A stretch of 17,992 nt of DNA from CAZJKE01 sp964555625. Lineage in GTDB: Bacteria > Planctomycetota > Phycisphaerae > Phycisphaerales > SM1A02. The stretch lies in the NCBI GenBank assembly GCA_964555625.1, contig CAZKTE010000038.1:1-17992 (forward strand). The letters are read 5' to 3'. Under the pieces are notes generated by a model. The model ran no database searches and had not been told where the DNA came from. It saw only the letters and a list, made by a program, of their open reading frames with translations. Of this stretch, positions 1 through 6,714 are shown piece after piece. Every line of letters begins with the position of its first letter. Within the stretch, counting starts at the first letter, position 1. A program made the position numbers and the translations under genes.

Positions 1-1044
1 CTCGTCTCCCTCGCGGGTGGACGCGATCAGGTTGTAGGTGCCCGGGGCGACCTGCACGATGTAGCCATCTACAGCAGCGTTGATGGCCGCCTGGATAGTC
101 GGGTAGTCCCCGGGGACGTAGATGGGTTCGAAGGAGTTGCCACCACCGTTTACCCATGGGCCATAGATGTCATTCGGAACGTTTCCATAGAAGTGAGTGT
201 TCGAAACGGTCATCCCGGGCTCACCCCACTGGTAGATGCCGCCCCCGTAAGTGTCTGCTGTGTTGTTTCGAATGATGCAATTGCGGATCGTTGCCGTGCC
301 GTTACTACGAATACCGGCGCCGAAGGTGTACTCGCCGTTCTGGATCGTGAATCCGTCCACCACGGTTTCCGGTCCCTCGCCGTGGTATAGGTTCAGCACC
401 GATCCCCAGCCATCTCCGTCGATGATGGTGGACTCAGGCCCGTCTACGCTCTCGAGGACGATCGTCTTGCCATCGAAGTTGAGTTGTTCGTAATAGGTGC
501 CCGCATCCACCAGTATCAACTGGGTGTGGAGGGCAGCATCGATCGCTTCCTGGATGGTGGGGTAGTCTCCAGGTACATGAATGGGTTCGGGGTCATCGAG
601 GGTATTGCCACCACCGTCCACCCAGGGGCCCCAGATATCGACCGGCGTGTTGTCGTAGAACACCGTTCCAGACACGGTCGGCCCCTCGTTGATGTCCAAT
701 TGGTAGATGCCGCCACCCTCTACCGCGCTGTTATTGCGAATGATGCAATTACGGATCTTTGGCGTGCCATTGCTGCGGATGCCTCCGCCGATCTCGTCGG
801 AGCCACCTTGGATAGTGAATCCTTCGAGGATGCTGTACGGCCCTTCGCCGCTGTACATCACGACCGCCGAACCTGCGCCACCGCCGTCGATCGTGGTGAC
901 CGCCTGCCCGCTGATGCTGCGCACCTTTATTGGCTTGCCGCCGAAGTCGATGTTCTCTTGGTAGGTGCCTGAGGACACCAGGATGGTCGTGTAGTCCTCG
1001 GCGGCATCTATCGCCTCCTGAATGGTCGGGAAGTTCTGGGGGAC
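1..1044 (-). repeat. Tandem coding repeats of about 460 bp in the beta-helix region (two full copies and one partial)
   Basis: Each unit starts at the codon for V in the VP...PTIQ segment. These codons lie at 1042-1044, 574-576 and 115-117 on the minus strand, giving periods of 468 and 459 bp (156 and 153 residues). Nucleotide similarity between copies is visible, for example 'cgaatgatgcaatt' near 270 and again near 736. The third copy is cut by the window edge. Period lengths divisible by three and retained protein motifs show duplication under coding constraint. Confidence 0.75.
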
Positions 1045-1062
1045 GAGTATCCATGGCGAGCT
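1..1062 (-). CDS. Right-handed beta-helix repeat region, C-terminal part of a frameshifted secreted protein (partial)
   Basis: Reading the minus strand with codons aligned to bases 1-3 gives an uninterrupted frame from the TGA at 1093-1095 to the window edge. The translation has parallel beta-helix features: a recurring VP-x-(N/D)-(F/Y)-PTIQ-(E/A)-AI segment, then GTY, 'IRSNGT', 'IRNCIIRNN' and 'GGGIYQ' rungs. Beta-helix proteins of this kind are usually secreted or surface-exposed and often bind or cleave polysaccharides, but no catalytic residues can be assigned here. There is no start codon, signal peptide or ribosome site at the head of the frame; the first in-frame ATG is at 858, deep inside a repeat. 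The helix begins immediately after the catalytic domain of the M43 protease encoded upstream in another frame. I infer that it is the C-terminal part of that protein, separated by a one-base frame change near 1062. The left edge truncates it. Confidence 0.72.
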
Positions 1063-2045
1063 AGCAATGTGGTCAGCACGCTCATTAAGCGCTCAGCCAC
1101 AGTCTTCTCCAGACCAGCAGGCTTCACAGACTTCTGTTCAGCCGTAAACACGTCTTGGCAGTAGTCGAGCGAGTAGGCCATTACGTTTTCAACCATGGGC
1201 GAATACAGTTGGCCAGATCCGCAGGGATCCGTGTCAGTCCAGTTGTAGTTACAGGTAGGAAGCCCCCACAGGTTGGGGTCCGCTGGCGTGTCGCAGATAA
1301 GGTCGCCCGCGGTTGCGCAGTTGCTTCCGTCTACGCACTCGGAGCCCCATGCGGTCTCATGGGTGTGCGGCAAGTGGAGGTAGTGCCCCATCTCGTGGCA
1401 GAATGTGTGGTACGCCGCCGGCGGCGTGCAGGCGTTGGCCACGATTATGCCTTGACAAGATCCGCCGGGGAAGCTGGCATGGCCGCAGACATTGGCGACG
1501 GGCACGAAGTAGACATTCACTGTGCCAGGAATATGGTCAGTGTTAACCACAGAGCAGAAATCTGTGTTTGCGTCGTAATTGGCTAGGTCGGTGTTGTCGA
1601 TGAACCTCGTCTCCCCCTCCTGAAAGAAGACCAGGCCGTTGTCAGCCTGATGCTGGTTCAGGTCTTCCATGGCCGCATCGATTCTGTACTGCGCCAATCC
1701 TCCAGTTCCATTGTCATATCTGACAACGTGAATGGTCACTCGAATAAAAGATGGCAGGCCGCGCGTCTGCCCATCGTTCCAGCGCCTCGCCAAGTCCCAC
1801 GTGCCGTCGTCAACGAGTCGCTGCGTCTCTGCCATCACCTCCGGAGTGAGCACGGTTCCGCAAGGGGAGAGTTCGGCAACGCGAACGCGGCTGGTGTCAT
1901 CATCCTGCAGTGCGGTCGGCCGGTCTGCGTCGGCGGTGCTGGCCACCGCACCTTCAGCAGTCCAAGTGCTGGCAGCGGCAAGTGCCATGGTCATCACGCC
2001 AATGCAAAAAGTACAAGCTGTTCGTTGCACGGGTCTCTCCTCCAT
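1008..2045 (-). CDS. Secreted M43 (pappalysin-like) zinc metalloprotease, 3' end frameshifted
   Basis: The product is a 345-residue protein with the M43-type zinc site HEMGHYLHLPH at residues 217-227: zinc ligands H217, H221 and H227, catalytic E218. The usual Gly at the eighth position of HExxHxxGxxH is His here. A Met-turn candidate, 'ENVMAYS', follows at about 286-292. Many cysteines between residues 160 and 296 fit an exported, disulfide-bonded protease. I chose the start at 2045 because a hydrophobic signal segment (about 10-30) follows it; MVQWS at 2060 is an alternative. The frame is open back to 2216, but that would overlap the tRNA gene. After 'FTAEQ' (about 301-304) the sequence degenerates, and the last dozen or so codons are probably out-of-frame read-through, since the other frame gives a beta-helix. 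It probably acts outside the cell or in the periplasm; the substrate is unknown. Confidence 0.82.
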   Translation of the reverse strand: MEERPVQRTACTFCIGVMTMALAAASTWTAEGAVASTADADRPTALQDDDTSRVRVAELSPCGTVLTPEVMAETQRLVDDGTWDLARRWNDGQTRGLPSFIRVTIHVVRYDNGTGGLAQYRIDAAMEDLNQHQADNGLVFFQEGETRFIDNTDLANYDANTDFCSVVNTDHIPGTVNVYFVPVANVCGHASFPGGSCQGIIVANACTPPAAYHTFCHEMGHYLHLPHTHETAWGSECVDGSNCATAGDLICDTPADPNLWGLPTCNYNWTDTDPCGSGQLYSPMVENVMAYSLDYCQDVFTAEQKSVKPAGLEKTVAERLMSVLTTLLARHGYSSPRTSRPFRRR

Positions 2046-2187
2046 CGACCATTGAACCATCCCTACCGCCTGGCAGCAAGGCAAACTCCTACCGCGCAAA
2101 GAACAGCCCCCAGCGATAGTCGGAGGGCGGGGGAGGACGCATCTGGGGTCAGTTCCCCGCAGATGTGCGCAGACGACCCGCAGTCTT

Positions 2188-2202
2188 GGCCCTAAGAGGG
2201 CC
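2188..2202 (-). terminator. Short perfect hairpin downstream of tRNA-Arg (possible terminator)
   Basis: A GGCCCT stem, CTT loop and AGGGCC stem form a perfect 6-bp hairpin that starts 7 bases after the tRNA 3' end. No T-run follows, so intrinsic termination is uncertain. It could instead be a processing or stability element. The rest of 2046-2187 shows no recognisable feature and presumably carries the protease promoter. Confidence 0.3.
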
Positions 2203-2209
2203 GCACGAA

Positions 2210-2283
2210 CGTCCACGGCAGGGCTCGAACCTGCAACCTTCGGCTTCGGAGGCCGACGCTCTATCCAATTGAGCTACGTGGAC
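2210..2283 (-). tRNA. trnR: tRNA-Arg (anticodon CCG)
   Basis: A 74-nt cloverleaf folds on the minus strand. The acceptor GTCCACG pairs with CGTGGAC; the D arm is GCTC-loop-GAGC. The anticodon stem TCGGC/GCCGA encloses the loop CTCCGAA, giving anticodon CCG (reads CGG, Arg). The T arm is GCAGG-TTCGAGC-CCTGC. The discriminator base is G and CCA is not encoded. It lies 20 bp downstream of the guaB stop on the same strand, so co-transcription is possible. Confidence 0.96.
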
Positions 2284-2303
2284 CGGGTCCGGGAGTCTAG
2301 CGA

Positions 2304-3788
2304 TCAGTTGGTCGCAGACTCATGCGCTGTCTGGTAGTTGGGCGCTTCCTTGACGATCTGGATGTCGTGGGGATGGCTCTCGATGAGCGACGCGCCGCTG
2401 ACGCGTACAAACGTCGCACGCTCGCGCAGTTCCGCGATCGTCGCGCTGCCGCAGTAGCCCATGGCCGCGCGCAGCCCCCCCACCATCTGGTAGACGAAGT
2501 CACCAAGTGATCCGCGGTACGGGACGCGTCCCTCGACACCCTCTGGCACGAACTTCGCCGTGTCCTCGATGTCGCCCTGGCCGTAGCGATCCGCGGAACC
2601 TCGGATCATCGCGCCCTCGCTGCCCATGCCACGGTACGTCTTGAAGCGGCGTCCTCGATGAAGGATCAGTTCGCCAGGACTCTCGTCGAGGCCGGCGAAG
2701 AGCGAGCCGAGCATCACGCAACTGGCGCCTGCGGCGATGGCCTTGGCGATGTCGCCGCTCTGGCGTACGCCTCCGTCTGCGATGACGGGGATGTTGCGTG
2801 GCGTTGCTACGGAGCAGGCATTGACGATCGCCGTCAACTGCGGAACGCCCACGCCGCTGACGATGCGGGTCGTGCAGATCGAGCCCGGGCCGATGCCGAC
2901 CTTGATCGCATCTGCGCCCGCATCGATGAGCACCTCTGCACCCTGGGCCGTCGCGACGTTTCCGGCGATGACCTCGATGTCCCAGCGCTCCTTGATCTGG
3001 CGAACCGTCTCGATGACGTTGGCGCTGTGCCCGTGGGCGGTGTCCACCACCACGACGTCGACCTCCGCGTCGATGAGCGCCTCGATGCGGTCGTACTGGA
3101 GCACGCCGACCGCTGCGCCCACACGCAGCCTGCCGCGCTCATCGCGGCATGCTCGTGGATGGCGACGGATGTTCTCAATGTCGCGCATCGTGATCATGCC
3201 GCTGAGGTTGTGCTTGTCGTCGACGAGCAGGAGTTTCTCGACGCGCGCCTTGGTCAGGATCGCCTCCGCGGCCGCAAGGTCCGTGTCGGGAGAGCCCGTG
3301 ACGAGGTTCTCGCGGGTCATGACCGCCCCGAGGAGTTCATCGGGACTGTCGACGAACTTCATGTCTCGGCGCGTCAGAATGCCCACGAGCTCGCCGTGGC
3401 CGCTCCCATCGACAGTGACGGGGAACCCAGACACATTGTGCTCGTCCATCAGATCATGGGCGCGTTGGATGGAGTCCTCCGGCCCAAGCGTGATGGGGTC
3501 GGTGATGACGCCGTTCTCGCTGCGCTTGACCTTGGCGACTTCGCGGGCCTGGGCAGTGGGCTCGAGGTTCTTGTGGATGATCCCCATGCCGCCCTCCTGG
3601 GCTAGGGCAATGGCCAGCGCACCCTCGGTCACGGTATCCATGGGCGAAGAGAGCAGTGGGATGTTGAGTGTGATGGAGGCGGTCAGGCGCGTCGCCGTGT
3701 CGGCGAGATCCGGGGTGACCTCGCTGTATTGCGGGACAAGCAGGACGTCATCGAAGGTGATGCCGTCGGTGATCTTCTGCAACTCCAT
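2304..3788 (-). CDS. guaB: Inosine-5'-monophosphate dehydrogenase
   Basis: IMP dehydrogenase oxidises IMP to XMP with NAD+, the committed step of guanine nucleotide synthesis, in the cytoplasm. The protein has 494 residues, the usual bacterial length. It is a TIM barrel interrupted by a Bateman module of two CBS domains (about 92-150 and 153-210). The active-site loop GPGSICTTR carries the catalytic Cys at residue 305. 'IADGGVR' (336-342) contributes phosphate and ribose binding. The flap with the Arg-Tyr pair (R401-Y402) and the nearby 'MGSEGAM' are intact. The N-terminal 'TFDDVLLVPQ' (11-20) is typical of the family. The start follows from family alignment, although only a weak purine-rich stretch precedes it. 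It is transcribed divergently from the PilT-type gene and is followed closely by tRNA-Arg. No truncation or unusual residue is seen. Confidence 0.98.
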   Translation of the reverse strand: MELQKITDGITFDDVLLVPQYSEVTPDLADTATRLTASITLNIPLLSSPMDTVTEGALAIALAQEGGMGIIHKNLEPTAQAREVAKVKRSENGVITDPITLGPEDSIQRAHDLMDEHNVSGFPVTVDGSGHGELVGILTRRDMKFVDSPDELLGAVMTRENLVTGSPDTDLAAAEAILTKARVEKLLLVDDKHNLSGMITMRDIENIRRHPRACRDERGRLRVGAAVGVLQYDRIEALIDAEVDVVVVDTAHGHSANVIETVRQIKERWDIEVIAGNVATAQGAEVLIDAGADAIKVGIGPGSICTTRIVSGVGVPQLTAIVNACSVATPRNIPVIADGGVRQSGDIAKAIAAGASCVMLGSLFAGLDESPGELILHRGRRFKTYRGMGSEGAMIRGSADRYGQGDIEDTAKFVPEGVEGRVPYRGSLGDFVYQMVGGLRAAMGYCGSATIAELRERATFVRVSGASLIESHPHDIQIVKEAPNYQTAHESATN

Positions 3789-3833
3789 TGGACAATGATC
3801 CCAGTCATCGCCCGCCCAGTCAAGTCTAAACGC

Positions 3834-3891
3834 GCCGCTGCGAGGCTGCCTACACTTATGCTACGCTTGCCCTCTTGTAGGGACGATCGCC
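3834..3891 (+). promoter_or_regulatory. Leader of the PilT-type operon: possible -10 box and ribosome binding site
   Basis: The divergent gap between guaB and the ATPase gene (3789-3891) holds TATGCT at 3857-3862, a plausible -10, without a convincing -35. AGGGA at 3879-3883 sits 8 nt before the ATG at 3892 and is a reasonable Shine-Dalgarno site. On the other strand, TTGACT (3823-3818) resembles a -35 for guaB, but no good -10 follows at the right distance. Confidence 0.28.
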
Positions 3892-5037
3892 ATGACAGCC
3901 CCGGAAACCCAACACGTCGAGGTCGCCGATACCGTTTCGCATGACATGGGAACCTCCGCCGGGGCCGGCGAGGAGGCGTTTCGCCGCATGCTCAAGGCGG
4001 CAATCTCCTTCGAGGCCTCCGACCTGCACGTGAAGGCCGGCACGCGTCCACGCATCCGGGTCCGCGGCGAACTGCGGACCCTCGATGCCGGGGAGAACAC
4101 CGATGCGATCTGCTTCCAGATCGCCAAGGACATCCTCGACGACACCCAGTACGCCCACTTCCATCGCCACGGCCAGATCGACTTGGCCTATGAGTACGAC
4201 GAAGACAATCGCTTCCGCGTCAATCTCTTCATGGCACGCGGACGGCCCTCGATGGCCTGTCGATTGATCACCTCGGACATCAAGACCTTCGAGTCTCTGC
4301 ATCTGCCTGACAACCTCGGCGAGGTCGCCATGAGTGCAAATGGCCTGATCCTCTTCGCCGGCGTCACCGGAAGCGGAAAGTCGACCTCGATCGCCGCCAT
4401 GCTCAACTACGTCAACGAGCGGCGACGCTGCCACATCGTCACGATCGAGGACCCGATCGAGTACATCTTCAACGACGCCAAGGCGACCATCAACCAGCGC
4501 GAAGTCGGCATCGACTGCCTGGACTTCAACGAGGCGCTGCGAGCCTTGGTCCGCGAGGATCCAGATGTCGTGCTCGTAGGCGAGATGCGCGACCACGAGA
4601 CTTTCGAGGCGGCCATCAGGGCGGCCGAGACGGGTCACCTGGTCTACGGCACCATCCACGCCTCGTCGGCGTGGCAGACCTTCGGCCGTATCTACGACCT
4701 CTTCCCCGAGAGCGAGCGCGAGCAGATCCGCAAGCTGCTGGGCTACAACCTCCGCGCGATCGTCTACCAGAAGCTGCTGCCGACACTGCACGAGGACACG
4801 CCACGCATCCCCGCCCTCGAGGTCCTGCTCAACACGCCCATCGTGACCAAGTACATCCTCGAGGCACGCGAGGGTGAACTCCTTGACGTCATCAAGAAGA
4901 GCCACGAGGAAGGCATGATCGATTTGACTACTGCGCTGGTGCGGCTCGTCGAGAGCGAATGGGTGACCATGAAGGTTGCGCTGGACGCGACGCCCAAGCC
5001 CGAGGAGTTGAAGATGCGCATCAAGGGCATCAACTGA
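3892..5037 (+). CDS. pilT: PilT/PilU-family type IV pilus-type ATPase
   Basis: This 381-residue cytoplasmic secretion-superfamily ATPase belongs to the PilT branch, whose hexamers power pilus retraction. The N-terminal PAS-like domain shows 'EASDLHVKAG' (41-50) and 'RVRGEL' (56-61). The core has Walker A GVTGSGKST (157-165), an Asp box 'TIEDPIEY' (184-191), Walker B 'VVLVGEMRD' (226-233) and a His box 'TGHLVYGTIHASSA' (247-260), all intact. The helix corresponding to AIRNLIRE in classical PilT is diverged ('KYILEAREGEL', 320-330). It heads a three-gene unit; the next start lies 12 bp after its stop. No pilin, PilC or prepilin peptidase gene is visible in the window. The motor may therefore serve either distant pilus genes or the two membrane proteins encoded beside it. 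Family assignment is firm; a retraction role is inference. Confidence 0.93.
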   Translation: MTAPETQHVEVADTVSHDMGTSAGAGEEAFRRMLKAAISFEASDLHVKAGTRPRIRVRGELRTLDAGENTDAICFQIAKDILDDTQYAHFHRHGQIDLAYEYDEDNRFRVNLFMARGRPSMACRLITSDIKTFESLHLPDNLGEVAMSANGLILFAGVTGSGKSTSIAAMLNYVNERRRCHIVTIEDPIEYIFNDAKATINQREVGIDCLDFNEALRALVREDPDVVLVGEMRDHETFEAAIRAAETGHLVYGTIHASSAWQTFGRIYDLFPESEREQIRKLLGYNLRAIVYQKLLPTLHEDTPRIPALEVLLNTPIVTKYILEAREGELLDVIKKSHEEGMIDLTTALVRLVESEWVTMKVALDATPKPEELKMRIKGIN

Positions 5038-5049
5038 CGGGCTCGCTCG

Positions 5050-6714
5050 ATGCTTGCAGACGCATCACCGGTCTACCTGCTGAGCCCCTGGAAGCCATTG
5101 CTGATCGTGGTCACGTTCATCGCGTGGGCGTGGCTGGTGGGTACGAAGCTCGACAAGGACGCGCGGTTCTTCCACCTGAAGGTGGTCCAGTGGAACGCGA
5201 TTCAGTGCGCCGCTGCCGGCACCGCCCTGGTGATCATGCTCGTCTCGGGCTCCTTCTACATCGGCTTCCCGCTGGGCAGTGCAGTCATGGCCGCGCCGAT
5301 CTGGGCCTACTGGCGCCATCGCAACGCCGAGGTGCCCCCGGACAAGCAGTTTCACCTCGGCGGTGGCGACATTCGCAGGAAACTCCAGCAGCGCAAGCTC
5401 GCAAAGGCCAGTGAAAGGGTCGCCCTCCACTTCACCCGCAACGGCAAGCCCGTGCCAGTGCCCGGTAAGGAGGATGCGCAGCTGCCGCTCTACATAGCCG
5501 CAGAGTCGCAGATCGCCCTGGCGATGGAGCATCGCGCCAGCCGTCTGGAGTTTCACCTCACCAGCAAGGGCTGCCAAGTTGCCCGCTTCGTCGATGGCAT
5601 CGCCGAGAAGCATGACCCCATCCCCGCCGAGGACGCCGCGAGGCTCTTTGCCTTCCTCAAGAGCATGGCAGGATGCGACCCGGAGGACATTCGACGCCGC
5701 CAGGGAGGAGACTTCGGCGCAGAGGGGGCAGTCGACAACGCAACGATCTCGCTGACGGCCTCCGGCAGCCGCGGCGCCCAGGTGCTGCGGCTGGAGTTCG
5801 ACCGCCGATCCCGCGCGCTTCGAACGCTCGAGACGATCGGGTTGATTCCAGCCCAGATCGAGGAACTTCGAAGGCACCTCGCCGAGGGCCAGCGACACGG
5901 CGTGGTACTGGTGGGGGGCAGCGCGCAGCAGGGCCTGACGACCACCGGTTACGCCCTGGTTGCCGCGCACGACGCCTACCTCTGCAACATCCGCACCCTC
6001 GAGCACGAGGTCGTGGCGGAGGTCGAGGGCATCACGCATACGCCACTTGACGGCGACCCGGCTGCCGGTGGCTATGCCGCACAACTCCAGACCATCATTC
6101 GACGCGACCCGGAGGTGGTCCTGGCCTGCGACCTGCCTGACGCAGAGTCGGCGAAGGTGGCCTCCAAGATGGGACTCGACGGCCCACTGGTCTATGTCAC
6201 GCTTGCCGCATCGAGCCTTCCCGAGACGCTCTCCCACTGGGCCGGGCTCATCGGGGACCCCCGCCAGGCCTTCGGCTGCCTGCGGGGAGCGATCTTCCAG
6301 CGACTGGTGCGGCGACTCTGCGAGAACTGCCGCGTCGCCTACGTGCCCTCTCCGGAACTCGCCAAGAAGGGCCTGCCCATTGACACCGTCGAGCACCTCT
6401 GCCGCGTCGGCGGCCAGATCCAGATGAAGAACAAGGTCGTGACCTGCCCGGTCTGTGGCGGCGCGGGGTTTCTCGGCCAGATCGCCGTCTTCGAGACGGT
6501 CTTCCTCGACGAGGAGGCCCGCAAGCATCTCATCGCCGGCGACCTTAAGGCGGCGACGGCACACGCCCGTCGGGCGAAGCGCATGATCCGCCTCCAGGAG
6601 GCCGGATGGGCGCACGTGGCCGCCGAGATCACCAGCCTCGAGGAGTTCGGACGCGTGCTCGGATCCAAGAAGAAGGACAAGACCCAGAGCGAAGCAACGG
6701 CGCCAAGCACATGA
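5050..6714 (+). CDS. Membrane-anchored, catalytically degenerate GspE/PilB-like protein
   Basis: This 554-residue protein has about three N-terminal transmembrane segments (about 15-31, 50-66, 69-88), followed by a basic stretch 'YWRHRN' that suggests a cytoplasmic C-terminal part. From about 160 it tracks GspE/PilB: 'RASRLEFH', then 'DIRRRQGGDFG', 'LETIGLIPAQIEELRR', 'IFQRLVRRLCENC' and 'CPVCGGAGFLGQIAVFE'. The four zinc-type cysteines (C424, C427, C466, C469) are kept. The ATPase motifs are not. The Walker A position reads GSAQQGLT (290-297) with Leu at the Lys site. The Walker B GEIRD becomes CDLPD (360-364). Both His-box histidines are replaced (P379, A386). I infer a pseudo-ATPase acting as a scaffold or membrane adaptor, plausibly for the intact ATPase encoded just upstream. 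The stop overlaps the next start as ATGA. No ordinary GspE has this membrane anchor as far as I know. Confidence 0.87.
   Translation: MLADASPVYLLSPWKPLLIVVTFIAWAWLVGTKLDKDARFFHLKVVQWNAIQCAAAGTALVIMLVSGSFYIGFPLGSAVMAAPIWAYWRHRNAEVPPDKQFHLGGGDIRRKLQQRKLAKASERVALHFTRNGKPVPVPGKEDAQLPLYIAAESQIALAMEHRASRLEFHLTSKGCQVARFVDGIAEKHDPIPAEDAARLFAFLKSMAGCDPEDIRRRQGGDFGAEGAVDNATISLTASGSRGAQVLRLEFDRRSRALRTLETIGLIPAQIEELRRHLAEGQRHGVVLVGGSAQQGLTTTGYALVAAHDAYLCNIRTLEHEVVAEVEGITHTPLDGDPAAGGYAAQLQTIIRRDPEVVLACDLPDAESAKVASKMGLDGPLVYVTLAASSLPETLSHWAGLIGDPRQAFGCLRGAIFQRLVRRLCENCRVAYVPSPELAKKGLPIDTVEHLCRVGGQIQMKNKVVTCPVCGGAGFLGQIAVFETVFLDEEARKHLIAGDLKAATAHARRAKRMIRLQEAGWAHVAAEITSLEEFGRVLGSKKKDKTQSEATAPST

Noticed and set aside
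1..1044. Possible CRISPR or non-coding repeat array
   Set aside because: The period is about 460 bp, copies diverge, and codon phase and protein motifs are kept, so this is a coding repeat.
2046..2216. Upstream extension of the protease frame to an ATG at 2216
   Set aside because: It would begin inside the tRNA gene, and the hydrophobic signal segment fits a start at 2045 (or 2060).
2737..3798. Long plus-strand open frames across guaB
   Set aside because: These are shadows of guaB, which is full length with an intact active-site loop.
3856..4905. A 349-codon minus-strand open frame
   Set aside because: It is antisense to the PilT-family gene, whose Walker, Asp-box and His-box motifs leave no doubt about the coding strand.
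5065..6615. A 516-codon open frame on the minus strand
   Set aside because: It lies antisense to the GspE-like gene, has no recognisable domain, and its Gly/Ala/Arg/Glu-rich composition is what a high-GC coding strand gives in reverse. The sense strand carries clear family motifs.
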